64,000 nucleotides of DNA, taken from assembly GCA_965203525.1 (NCBI GenBank), contig OZ241898.1, positions 2,604,001 through 2,668,000 on the forward strand, read 5' to 3'. The notes under the pieces were generated by a model. That model was not told the DNA's origin and searched no databases. It saw only the letters and a program-made list of their open reading frames with translations. Positions 36,274-44,189 of the stretch are shown here, piece by piece; positions within the stretch are counted from its first letter, which is position 1; the number at the start of each line of letters is the position of its first letter. Source of the stretch: WTFV01 sp965203525 (GTDB lineage: Bacteria; Acidobacteriota; Vicinamibacteria; Vicinamibacterales; UBA8438). The position numbers and the translations under genes were made by a program.

Positions 36274-36786
36274 TCAGGGCGGCGGCCCCAGGGCGGCCAG
36301 CAGCTCGCGCATCGTGCGGCCGGTCACCGGATCGGCCAGCTCGGGGGCGACGGCGGCCAGCGGCTCGAGGACGAACCGGCGCTCGCGAAACCGCGGGTGC
36401 GGCACCTGCAGGCCGGGCCGGCGCACCACCAGATCACCCGACAGGACGAGGTCGAGGTCGAGGGTCCGGGCCGCGCCCGGGTACGGCCGCGCCCGGCCGC
36501 GCGCCCGTTCGATCCGCAGGAGGGCGGCGAGCAGCGCCGGCGGCGCCAGCGCGCATCGTCCGACGGCCACGCCGTTGAGGTACGGGGGCTGCGGCGGCAC
36601 GCCGACCGGCGCCGTCTCGAGGAACGGCGACACGCGCATGCCGGCGAGCAACGCGCCGAGCGCGGAAACCGCGAAGGCGAGGTGGGCGCGCCGGTCGCCG
36701 AGGTTGCTGCCCAATGCGACGGCGGTGACGCGCGTAGCGGCCGCGGCTTCGGGATCGGCTCCCGCTACGACTGCTTCTCCTTGCAC
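36274..36786 (-). CDS. folK: 2-amino-4-hydroxy-6-hydroxymethyldihydropteridine pyrophosphokinase
   Basis: About 170 residues from GTG 36786 (another GTG lies 7 codons upstream). Motifs: ALGSNLGDRRAHL, VSPFLETAPVG, YLNGVAVG and the catalytic ARTLDLDLVLSGDLVV ... VPHPRFRERRFVLEPLAAVAP. It makes the pterin diphosphate of folate synthesis. The start overlaps the end of the upstream DksA-like gene, same strand. It is the last host-type gene before the lower-GC island in reverse order. Confidence 0.92.
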   Translation of the reverse strand: MQGEAVVAGADPEAAAATRVTAVALGSNLGDRRAHLAFAVSALGALLAGMRVSPFLETAPVGVPPQPPYLNGVAVGRCALAPPALLAALLRIERARGRARPYPGAARTLDLDLVLSGDLVVRRPGLQVPHPRFRERRFVLEPLAAVAPELADPVTGRTMRELLAALGPPP

Positions 36787-37094
36787 GTGATGCAGACCCG
36801 CGTCCACGGGATGGCGTTCAGGCGCGCCGGCGCGATCGGCTCGCCGCAGTCGCGGCAGATCCCGTACATCCCCTGCTCGATGCGCGACAGCGCCTCTTCG
36901 ATCGCCTTGAGGATCTTGGCGTCGGTCTGCTTCAGCTTGAGCTGGATGTGCACCTCGTTGTTGCCGCTCGCCTGATCGGCCATGTCACCCTGGCGGGTGT
37001 TGTTGTCCATCGGCGTCGAGAACTTGGCGCCGCGCTCGGCCAGGATCTCCGTGCGCTTCCTGAGCAACGCGTCCTTGTAGACAGCCTCTTCCAT
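36765..37094 (-). CDS. DksA/TraR-type zinc-finger protein
   Basis: 109 residues from ATG 37094. A helical N-terminus (YKDALLRKRTEILAERG) leads to a C4 zinc finger CRDCGEPIAPARLNAIPWTRVCITC near the end. Such proteins bind the RNA polymerase secondary channel and alter stringent-type control; the short form also resembles plasmid TraR or general YocK-like proteins. The ATG was chosen to begin at MEEAVYKD; the frame is open upstream. Upstream of folK with 22-bp overlap. Confidence 0.88.
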   Translation of the reverse strand: MEEAVYKDALLRKRTEILAERGAKFSTPMDNNTRQGDMADQASGNNEVHIQLKLKQTDAKILKAIEEALSRIEQGMYGICRDCGEPIAPARLNAIPWTRVCITCKEKQS

Positions 37095-37142
37095 GACCCG
37101 GCCACTCCTCGTTGCGGTGGCTCGCCGGACGTGCAATCCGGC

Positions 37143-37148
37143 AGTGTA
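37143..37148 (-). promoter_or_regulatory. Extended -10 promoter element
   Basis: TGC-TACACT on the minus strand, 49 bp before the DksA-like gene. No clear -35. It resembles the TGC-TACANT elements at 15940 and 47134. Confidence 0.4.
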
Positions 37149-37184
37149 GCACGGTTCCTCCGCCGGGCCGGGCGGGTTGCAGCC

Positions 37185-38477
37185 TTACCGGATCCGGGCG
37201 ATCTCGTGATTCCGGAGCTGGTGCGCCACCAGCAACGGCGAGACGCCGAACTCGGCCGCCAACCCATCGACCTCGTCCTCGTCCACGACGGGGCGCGAGA
37301 TCCGCGCCCGCAGCCCGGACGACGGGGCCAGGAACTCGGCCGCGAACGCGCGGCTCCGCTGCTGGCGATCCGTTCGGGCCCGCGTGAGCAACGCATCCGA
37401 ACCGGGCGACAGCAGCACCTCGGCCAGACCGCGGCAGAACTGGAACCTCCTGGCCTCGTCACGCCCGCGCCCGATGGCGAACGCCGGCCGGCCGTTCGCG
37501 TCCGCCGTCACCACGCCGTCCAGGAGCACGGCGGCGGCGAAGTGTCTTGGCCGCGTGACGGTCTCGATCGCTTCGGGATCTTCGCCGATCGCCTGGCCCA
37601 AGGCGGCCGTGGAGGCGAGCGGAGCGCCATCGAGCGCCAACCGCTGCCGAAGGCGCCTCGCCAGGACGTAGCCGGCGTCCCACGGGCTGGCCGCCGGCTC
37701 GATCGGGGTTCGCAGAGACCGAAGACGCTCCAGGGAGAGGCTGGCGGCCTTGCCGGCTTCCAGGGCGCCGGAGATGGCCGCCAAGTCCGCATCCAGGTGG
37801 TCCGCGTCCAGGACCGCAACCGCTTCGTCCAGGACCGCTCCATGCAAGACGTCCGCGAGACCAAGCACGGCTTCGCGTTCGGCGTCGTCCACGGCGTAGG
37901 GATCCCGGCCCAGGCCGGCGGCGACGCGGCAGAACTTCGACTCGTCCGCTCCCGCGGTCCGGATCGCCGCCCATTCTTCCTGCAGCAACGTCCCTTCGAC
38001 GTTCAGGGCGGCGAGCCGGCGCACCACCAGGTCGACGAACTCGGAGCACCAGTCCCGAAACTCGCCGCTCTCGATCCACGTCCCTCCTGCGCGCAGGAAC
38101 TCGATGTTCGCCCACTCGAGGCGATCGGACGTCCAGGCGAGACGCGTGCGCGCGCCGGCCGGGGCCACCTGGAGATTGGGAAACGCATACCCTTCCCGGG
38201 AAGCTCCGAGCGCATGGCGCCGCGCGAACGCGGGGTCGCCCTCCTTCGCCGGATTCTCGACCTCGTGGAACAGGAACCACCAGTTGGTGACCAGCCATTC
38301 GGCAAGGACGTACAGCGGGACGTGGACGTGGTCGCGGACGGTCCTGGCGCGCTCGTCCACCACGCGGGTGACGATCTCGTCGTCGACGTCGATACGCAAC
38401 GACGCCCACGTCGCGGCCAGTTCGCGTCCCCGGACGCCGTCCGCCGCGATCCATTCAGTCTCGAACCGGAACGGCAT
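37185..38477 (-). CDS. IrrE/ImmA-like protein lacking the HExxH motif
   Basis: 430 residues. The last ~120 residues align by eye with the IrrE peptidase fold and its trailing segment (RRFQFCRGLAEVLLSP, then RSRAFAAEFLAPSSGL and DEVDGLAAEFGVSPLLVAHQLRNH). The HExxH position reads CRGLAE, so zinc catalysis should be lost. The N-terminal ~280 residues are not recognised (LVTNWWFLFHEVENP, LVVRRLAALNVEG). It overlaps the 139-residue gene upstream by 23 bp, so the two likely work together. It borders the CRISPR island and shares its lower GC. A sensor or adaptor role in defence is inference only. Confidence 0.65.
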   Translation of the reverse strand: MPFRFETEWIAADGVRGRELAATWASLRIDVDDEIVTRVVDERARTVRDHVHVPLYVLAEWLVTNWWFLFHEVENPAKEGDPAFARRHALGASREGYAFPNLQVAPAGARTRLAWTSDRLEWANIEFLRAGGTWIESGEFRDWCSEFVDLVVRRLAALNVEGTLLQEEWAAIRTAGADESKFCRVAAGLGRDPYAVDDAEREAVLGLADVLHGAVLDEAVAVLDADHLDADLAAISGALEAGKAASLSLERLRSLRTPIEPAASPWDAGYVLARRLRQRLALDGAPLASTAALGQAIGEDPEAIETVTRPRHFAAAVLLDGVVTADANGRPAFAIGRGRDEARRFQFCRGLAEVLLSPGSDALLTRARTDRQQRSRAFAAEFLAPSSGLRARISRPVVDEDEVDGLAAEFGVSPLLVAHQLRNHEIARIR

Positions 38478-38874
38478 GCAGCTCCTCGATGCCGGCGGGC
38501 CATTCTTCCCTGCCGAGCGGGTATCCCTTGTACTCTCCGGTCTCGCGATTCACCAAGCGGCCTTCAAGCACGATCGCGCCGTACTTGTACCACACGTAGC
38601 GAGGGAACTTGCCCTCCCAGGGCGCTCCCACCGCGCCTGCGCGAATCGCCTGTCTCAGCCACTCGTTGATGCGCTCCGGGTCCGCGGTCATCTCCCGCGG
38701 ACAACACGAGGCGTCCGCGCGCAGGCGCGGCGGTCCCGCGAAGCTGGGCACATCCTTGTGTTCCGGGCTGCCGACGTAGCGAACGCGATCCGCAAGCCGG
38801 TCGAGATCGACGGTGGCGGGCGGGGCGCGGAGCTCGCGTTTCCTGGGCCGGCGCCGTCGGGGAGTCCGCATCAC
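38455..38874 (-). CDS. Hypothetical protein, partner of the IrrE-like gene
   Basis: 139 residues, soluble, no known domain that I can assign. After a basic start (RRRRPRKREL), it carries RYVGSPEHKDVPSFAGPPRL then RADASCCPREM, a string I associate with conserved hypothetical proteins found next to IrrE-like genes, and an aromatic end (FPRYVWYKYGAIVLEGRLVN). The overlap with the downstream IrrE-like gene suggests a two-gene unit. Possible effector or its target; nothing proves either. Confidence 0.6.
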   Translation of the reverse strand: MMRTPRRRRPRKRELRAPPATVDLDRLADRVRYVGSPEHKDVPSFAGPPRLRADASCCPREMTADPERINEWLRQAIRAGAVGAPWEGKFPRYVWYKYGAIVLEGRLVNRETGEYKGYPLGREEWPAGIEELHAVPVRD

Positions 38875-38886
38875 CGCATCCGCGTC

Positions 38887-39096
38887 TCAGCGCCCTGCGA
38901 ACAGGCCGCCGCCAGTGTCCGTCGACAGTCGGTTTCCCGAATCACGGTCTCCTTTGATCGTCACTCCCAGACGCTCGCGGCGCTGACCCATACCCGATTG
39001 TGCGGATCGCGTAGCAGTCCTTGCAGCCGCCGGCTGAGCCTCCGAGGTTGACTCCAACGCCCACAGCAGCGGGCAAGTATCGAGCAGCAGGTTCAT
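38887..39096 (-). pseudogene. Remnant of a VapC-type PIN-domain toxin
   Basis: The frame starting at 39096 (ATGA overlap with the antitoxin) reads MNLLLDTCPLLWALE, the PIN first strand with its catalytic Asp. It then loses similarity. In another frame the downstream DNA reads LLRDPHNRVWVSAASVWE, the family's next block, before a stop. So a frameshift and a truncation have destroyed the nuclease. The 69-residue in-frame product should be inactive. Confidence 0.8.
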
Positions 39097-39356
39097 TCCT
39101 GCCCCACCCACACCGCCAGATCCGTGGCGTCCAGCGGCTCGAACACCGAATCCGGCACCTCGCCGTCGCGATCGCGATAGCGCCCGAGCACGCGCTCCGG
39201 CGGCGGGTCCAACGGCACCAGTCGGGCGCACGGTACGCCCGCCTTCGCGATCACGATTTCCTCGCCGGCACGCACGCGTTCAAGGAGCCTGGAAAGCTGG
39301 GCCCTGGCCTCGTGGACGTTCACCATGGTCATGCTCTCGAAGATAAGTTCGTTCAT
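39093..39356 (-). CDS. Phd/YefM-type antitoxin
   Basis: 87 residues from ATG 39356; a TTG at 39368, overlapping the csb2 stop, is an alternative. TMVNVHEARAQLSRLLERVRAGEEIVIAKAGVPCARLVP is the Phd/YefM fold, and the C-terminal acidic half (PDSVFEPLDATDLAVWVGQE) would bind the toxin. Its stop overlaps the VapC remnant. It begins immediately after csb2, so it is transcribed as the fifth gene of the CRISPR effector operon. The antitoxin is intact although its toxin is not. Confidence 0.88.
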   Translation of the reverse strand: MNELIFESMTMVNVHEARAQLSRLLERVRAGEEIVIAKAGVPCARLVPLDPPPERVLGRYRDRDGEVPDSVFEPLDATDLAVWVGQE

Positions 39357-39364
39357 CGGTTTGG

Positions 39365-40927
39365 TCAATCATGCAGCATCATGGGCGGCACGAATAGTCC
39401 AAGACCGAAGTGCGATGAGTGACCGAGCGATATCGGACCACGAACCGGCTCATCGAAACCAAGCACCACATGGTGTGCTCGCCGCTCAGCATTGGTCTGA
39501 CCGTCCCGGCTCCGTCCCAGCCTGTGCACCTGAACCCACTGGACGGCTCGATCATCTACTTCGACCGTCAAGGTGTTCGTTTCGTACCCTTGCCGGGCCA
39601 ATTCAAGGCGGAGTTGCTCTTCGGGTGACTCTCCTGTCCTTACTCGGCCTTTCCGGTCATACGCATGACGCGGTGGGACATAAGGAGTAACCGTCTGCCA
39701 GCGTCGCCAAGTCCCTTCTCCAAAGCCGGCCGGAGGAAGTACCTGCGAATCCAGAGGCACAAGCCGCACAGCCCACGGATCTCTTGCGCCAGCCTTGGTG
39801 AAGGAAAGGGGAAGCTCCTGTTCGGCTGCGTTCAGGACGGCCCGTTGTTCATCGTTCGTGAACGGCTGGTCACGCCATACGAGAAACCTTGCCGCCTTGC
39901 CCGTCTCCTGATCGAAGAGAATCCCGAATCGGGCATGCGGATGCCGGTGATCCTGCAGCGGCGTTCCATCGGCTTCCTTCCCGGTGAGGAGACGTGCAGC
40001 TTCACGTTGTTCCGCATTCGCCTGCTGCCATTTCCCTCCAAGAAACTCACGAATCACCCGCCCTCGAAACCGTTGGGTGAGGATGACGACGGATTCTCTC
40101 GGGGGGCTGACTCGCACGCCGATCGCAAACTGAATGAGGCGTGTCGGTTTTCTCGTTCGCGGGCTTGAACGTCGCAGCCTTACCTGCGGTCTGATGGGAC
40201 GTTTCGCATGCAGCCAGCGAGCTCCCGGCGGCACGGTCGAGTTCTTGACCGACGGATCGTCCGTGACCGCCTGCACCTGCTCCAGAGTGGCGCCTACCGT
40301 CGGAACAAGCACCGGAACGGAACCCGATGAGGGATTCTGTTCCAATACGCAGTTCACGTGGATATCCTTCGGCATCTTTTCGACACGCTGAATCTCGGTG
40401 ATCGCCTCGGCGCGTCCGAAGTAGGTCATGCGATCCAAGCTGGCATCAAGCCAGTTGAAATCGCCATCGGACCACCGTTCGCCGTCCAGGATCCACCACA
40501 CCATGCCGGACGAGGGATCGGTTCCCGAGCGGTCGACGAGCCAGAAGTTGTCGCGTACCAGGGTGGGCCGATATTTCTTTTCACCCGGGATGTTCACCGG
40601 ATTTCCTTTCACCTTTTTCGTTCGGCTAGGCGGATCCCACTCGAACGTCGCCGGCTGGTATTGCCGCAGCCCCGGACCTCGCCAACTGAACGGCGGCAGA
40701 CGCCAACCGAATGTACTCGTGCAAAACGCCCTCATCAGCGAGTCACGCCACGGTTGACACCGAACGCCATGTTCCCTCTCTAGCTGATGGGATCTCGCCA
40801 GAATCGCGCGAAGCAGCCTCCACGGGCTCGGCGGCCACTCCCCGTGGGGATCATCGAACGGGAACATGCGCCATGGATTGGCGTGGAACCGCCCGAGAGG
40901 AAACGTCTGCTTGAGAACCACTCGCAT
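39365..40927 (-). CDS. csb2: Type I-G CRISPR protein Csb2 (Cas5-Cas6 type, GSU0054 family)
   Basis: 520 residues. The N-terminus (VVLKQTFPLGRFHANPW) and the C-terminal signature GHSSHFGLGLFVP fit Csb2, which in type I-G serves as Cas5 and as the crRNA-processing Cas6. Histidines in GRFHAN and near the C-terminal GHSSHFG are candidates for cleavage or crRNA binding. It follows csb1 by 12 bp and ends the cas cassette; no cas4-cas1 or cas2 follows. Lower GC than the flanking housekeeping genes. Confidence 0.85.
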   Translation of the reverse strand: MRVVLKQTFPLGRFHANPWRMFPFDDPHGEWPPSPWRLLRAILARSHQLEREHGVRCQPWRDSLMRAFCTSTFGWRLPPFSWRGPGLRQYQPATFEWDPPSRTKKVKGNPVNIPGEKKYRPTLVRDNFWLVDRSGTDPSSGMVWWILDGERWSDGDFNWLDASLDRMTYFGRAEAITEIQRVEKMPKDIHVNCVLEQNPSSGSVPVLVPTVGATLEQVQAVTDDPSVKNSTVPPGARWLHAKRPIRPQVRLRRSSPRTRKPTRLIQFAIGVRVSPPRESVVILTQRFRGRVIREFLGGKWQQANAEQREAARLLTGKEADGTPLQDHRHPHARFGILFDQETGKAARFLVWRDQPFTNDEQRAVLNAAEQELPLSFTKAGARDPWAVRLVPLDSQVLPPAGFGEGTWRRWQTVTPYVPPRHAYDRKGRVRTGESPEEQLRLELARQGYETNTLTVEVDDRAVQWVQVHRLGRSRDGQTNAERRAHHVVLGFDEPVRGPISLGHSSHFGLGLFVPPMMLHD

Positions 40928-40939
40928 CGTAACGACTCG

Positions 40940-42070
40940 TCACTCCTGGGTATCGTGTTCGTCGTTGGAGTCGGAGCCCTCCTTCTGTTCATCCGCTCCG
41001 GCACCGGCACGGAACAGCTCATTCGCGGGCCAGTAAACCTGCGTCACAGGCGAATCGCCAAACTTCGCTTTTTCGACAACCGATTGGATGTCGATGGCCG
41101 GCAACTCGACAAGCTCTTCTCGGCCGCGGATGCGCAACTCGTGGAGTTCGAGGTCGCAGTTGCTTCTGTAGCGAAACGGTCCTCGCAGGAGGCGCTCGAT
41201 CTTCCACAGCGCGAGAGCCAGAAGGAATTCCTTCTGTTCACCGTTCAGGCCACGGTCTCCTCGGCCGAACGATCGAAGCAGCGCCAAGTCGATCACGAAC
41301 GTGGCGACGATTTCACTGGCAGTCTCCTCGTCGACGGAAAAGATCGGCTGTCCCGAAGAGGTCTTCCCGAGCCTGTCGAACTTGACGCCGGAGCTTCGGA
41401 CCCGTGAGGCGTCAAACGCCTCGAGATGCGCCGTCAGCATCCTCGACAGCTTGATCCCCATGGCCGGGAAGAGCACCCCGTGAACGAGTGAGTTGGGGTC
41501 GTAGCGGAAGATCGTCGTAAAGACGGCCCACCACTGGTCGGGAAGGGGATGGGATTTCTTGCCGAGGTCGGCGATTCCAAATTCTTCGCGGAGCACATCG
41601 CGGAATTTCCGATCGGTCGGCCGGCCACCCTGTACGAGCAGTCCTGTACGACTACCACTCTTCTCTTCGCCAAGAAAGTAGGTAGAGGCCAACCGATGCC
41701 CCTCCAAGAGTGTCGTCACAACGAGCCGCCGTGGCCCCCTGCCGTCGTCCTTCACGTCCGGCCACCCATCGTCCGTCCGGCATTCGACGTAGGGCATTCC
41801 CGCAAGCTCATCCGCCAGATCGAGGGAGTGTTCGCTGGCCAGGCACACCGACTCGAGATGATTCGCCATGCTGGCCGCGCTGTCCACGATGCAGACCTTC
41901 CGCACACTGTCTTCGGAACTCGGCGCAGCGTAGATCACGTGGCCGATCTCGGGAAAACCCGCCGGTTGGAATCGGTCCAGACCCGAAGCCGGCTTGAGGT
42001 TCGCCTGAAGCGTCAGGCGAAGGTCCTTGCCCTTCAGCAGCGTGGATGGATCAAGCGGATGATCGGACAT
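40940..42070 (-). CDS. csb1: Type I-G CRISPR protein Csb1 (Cas7 type, GSU0053 family)
   Basis: 376 residues from ATG 42070, preceded by GAGGGAG; an in-frame ATG at 42091 would overlap csx17. The backbone subunit has the Csb1 N-terminal block (LKPASGLDRFQPAGFPEIGH), SMANHLESVC and FPAMGIKLSRMLTAHLEAFDA. It should coat the crRNA spacer in the Cascade complex. The acidic tail (GSDSNDEHDTQE) is probably disordered. Third gene in the cas3-csx17-csb1-csb2 run. Confidence 0.87.
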   Translation of the reverse strand: MSDHPLDPSTLLKGKDLRLTLQANLKPASGLDRFQPAGFPEIGHVIYAAPSSEDSVRKVCIVDSAASMANHLESVCLASEHSLDLADELAGMPYVECRTDDGWPDVKDDGRGPRRLVVTTLLEGHRLASTYFLGEEKSGSRTGLLVQGGRPTDRKFRDVLREEFGIADLGKKSHPLPDQWWAVFTTIFRYDPNSLVHGVLFPAMGIKLSRMLTAHLEAFDASRVRSSGVKFDRLGKTSSGQPIFSVDEETASEIVATFVIDLALLRSFGRGDRGLNGEQKEFLLALALWKIERLLRGPFRYRSNCDLELHELRIRGREELVELPAIDIQSVVEKAKFGDSPVTQVYWPANELFRAGAGADEQKEGSDSNDEHDTQE

Positions 42071-42080
42071 GTAGTCTCCC

Positions 42081-44189
42081 TCACTGTGCATCGGGTTCGG
42101 ATGGTACACGCCAACGCCGGAAAACGTCAAGGGTCTGTTCGTCACGAGTCGGGATGGCCAACGCCGCCAGCAGGCGATCCGGAGCATGTCCGTCGGGAGG
42201 CACATCGAAATCGGCAAGCGCCACGCCGGCTGAACGGTATGCCGCCAGCGCCACATCCGCCGCACCCTTCACGTCCCCATGCAGCAGCATCGCGATGACG
42301 CGGCCGAGACAGGCGCATGTCGACGTTCTCTCGGCCTGAACAACGTCACTCTCGTGAAGGACTTGGCGGAACAGCCAATCACTCGCGAGCGGACGAAACA
42401 GCGCATGGATCGCCAGTACACCGTCAACGGCCGGTCTAACGCGGGGGAAACCGCGCTGCATTACCTCGGCAGCCTCGCCGTTTGCTTCGCCGCTCCAGTC
42501 GAAGACGCAAAGGCGATCCAGCCACAGACGCAATCGCTCCTCGTCCACGTCGGCGGACAGCCAGGAATGTACATCGTCGAGGTCCACTCGAATGGCTGCG
42601 CCGAACGGTGGGTGCGGCGCGTCCTTCTGCAAGGCTTCCAGGGTGCGCCGTTCCGCCATCGCGCACAGATTTTCGGTCAGCTCGGTATCGTTCCAGACAC
42701 GGCGAGCCGGTGGAGATTCGGGGAACTCCCAGCGTGTCCCGACCGTCCCTTTCTGCACTCCGATACGGTATGCGATGACCGGTGGGCAAGGCAGAGTTCC
42801 AGACAGCGAGGACATGGCCAGCGCCAAGCGGGTTTCCCGATCTGGTGGATCTTCCTGAAACAACCTTGTCGCCCACTCACCCGGCAACAACCGAAATCGT
42901 ACATTGTGGCTGCGAAACGTCCGATTCAGATCGACCTTGACAAGCGCGGCAAACACTTCGTCCACCAACGCCCATGCTTGTTCAGCGTTGCTCGCCCCCG
43001 GCACCGTGGCCGCGAAATCGACAAGCGCCTGTTCAAGCGGGCCACGCAAACCGGAAAATCTCCATCGCTTGCCAACCTTCCGGTCCGCCGGCAGCGTTTC
43101 GTGAAACTCGACAATGGTTCGAATCGCCCGTGTGGTCGCACTGTCCGGATTCGTCTTCGGTACTGGAACGACGGTTGCCAACCGGGACTCGAACGTATGC
43201 GTACTGGTCGTATGCAGAAGAAGAAATCGTCGAAATTCCGATATACCGGCATCGACACCACGGCTCGTCACCCCAACGGCAAACGCCGCGGAGGAGGTCG
43301 CTCCCCTTCCGCCGAGCTCCGCTCTTCCGCGCAGGAACAAGGATCGGAGCTCAGGCTCCGTCATTGGTTGATCCCATATCGGAGCCCAGACTTCAGCGTC
43401 TATGCCGCCTGCTTCATCCGCACCCTGCGGCGCCATTGCCGCGGTGATGAACGGAAAGGCGCCCTTGGGTTGACGACGACTGCCCAACTGCCGGGAAACG
43501 CCGCCTGTAAAACAGGGCAGGCCCTCACACGCCAGCGCCATTGCCCAAGGTGTGATCTCTCCTTCGCGGTATGGCTGTTTTGTACCACGTGGTGCGCTTG
43601 GATTACCGTGGTTGTAAATCTTGTTGGCTGCACCAAACCAGGATCCAGCCTGAAAAGAGCCCAGATAAATGCATGTTTCGCCGGAAAGAAATGCTTTGAG
43701 ATCGCTGTCCAGTACGCTACGGGTCTGACCACGTGGCGGTTTCTCGACGACTCGAATGGCAGACTTCCAGCCCTTTGCGAAATCTCGCTTTCCGGTTTTT
43801 CCTCCGGCACCGAGCAGCGGGTTCGTCCTTACTCTACCGTCAAGGGCCAGATGCGCTCCGAACGTGCGTAGTGAACGTTCCTCCGCTTCCAAACCACGCC
43901 AACGTGCCGTTTGCATCGACGTCTTCTTGGCTACATCCTCTTTCTTGGCCTCATCCCACGGCTTATCGTACTCAGTCCAGCCATTCCCTCCGCCGATCTC
44001 GCTGACGAACTCGACGACCTGCTCCAGCTTGGCAGGACCTCCAACAAGGCAGAAGCGGGCGTTCCGCCAAGCCGCTCGGACACTTGGCCACTTGCGCGCC
44101 GCAAGGGAGAACAACCCAAGCGACGCGAGATAAGTGCCCATGGAATCCGCGTTCAGTCCGTTGAGCGATACGACGGGTAAACCGCTCAT
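42081..44189 (-). CDS. csx17: Type I-G CRISPR protein Csx17 (Cas8-like large subunit)
   Basis: 702 residues beginning MSGLPVVSLNGLNADSMGTYLASLGLF, close to the Csx17 start (L.GL...LG.YLAALG). It includes FAVGVTSRGVDAGISEFRRF and the region around ALACEGLPCFTGG. It is the large subunit that recognises the PAM and recruits Cas3 in I-G complexes. Start and cas3 stop overlap by one base (TAATG). It ends 10 bp before csb1. Confidence 0.87.
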   Translation of the reverse strand: MSGLPVVSLNGLNADSMGTYLASLGLFSLAARKWPSVRAAWRNARFCLVGGPAKLEQVVEFVSEIGGGNGWTEYDKPWDEAKKEDVAKKTSMQTARWRGLEAEERSLRTFGAHLALDGRVRTNPLLGAGGKTGKRDFAKGWKSAIRVVEKPPRGQTRSVLDSDLKAFLSGETCIYLGSFQAGSWFGAANKIYNHGNPSAPRGTKQPYREGEITPWAMALACEGLPCFTGGVSRQLGSRRQPKGAFPFITAAMAPQGADEAGGIDAEVWAPIWDQPMTEPELRSLFLRGRAELGGRGATSSAAFAVGVTSRGVDAGISEFRRFLLLHTTSTHTFESRLATVVPVPKTNPDSATTRAIRTIVEFHETLPADRKVGKRWRFSGLRGPLEQALVDFAATVPGASNAEQAWALVDEVFAALVKVDLNRTFRSHNVRFRLLPGEWATRLFQEDPPDRETRLALAMSSLSGTLPCPPVIAYRIGVQKGTVGTRWEFPESPPARRVWNDTELTENLCAMAERRTLEALQKDAPHPPFGAAIRVDLDDVHSWLSADVDEERLRLWLDRLCVFDWSGEANGEAAEVMQRGFPRVRPAVDGVLAIHALFRPLASDWLFRQVLHESDVVQAERTSTCACLGRVIAMLLHGDVKGAADVALAAYRSAGVALADFDVPPDGHAPDRLLAALAIPTRDEQTLDVFRRWRVPSEPDAQ

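Noticed and set aside
43100..43130. GGTTCGAATC-like tRNA arm
   Set aside because: Inside csx17 coding sequence with no cloverleaf around it; no tRNA or rRNA gene was recognised anywhere.
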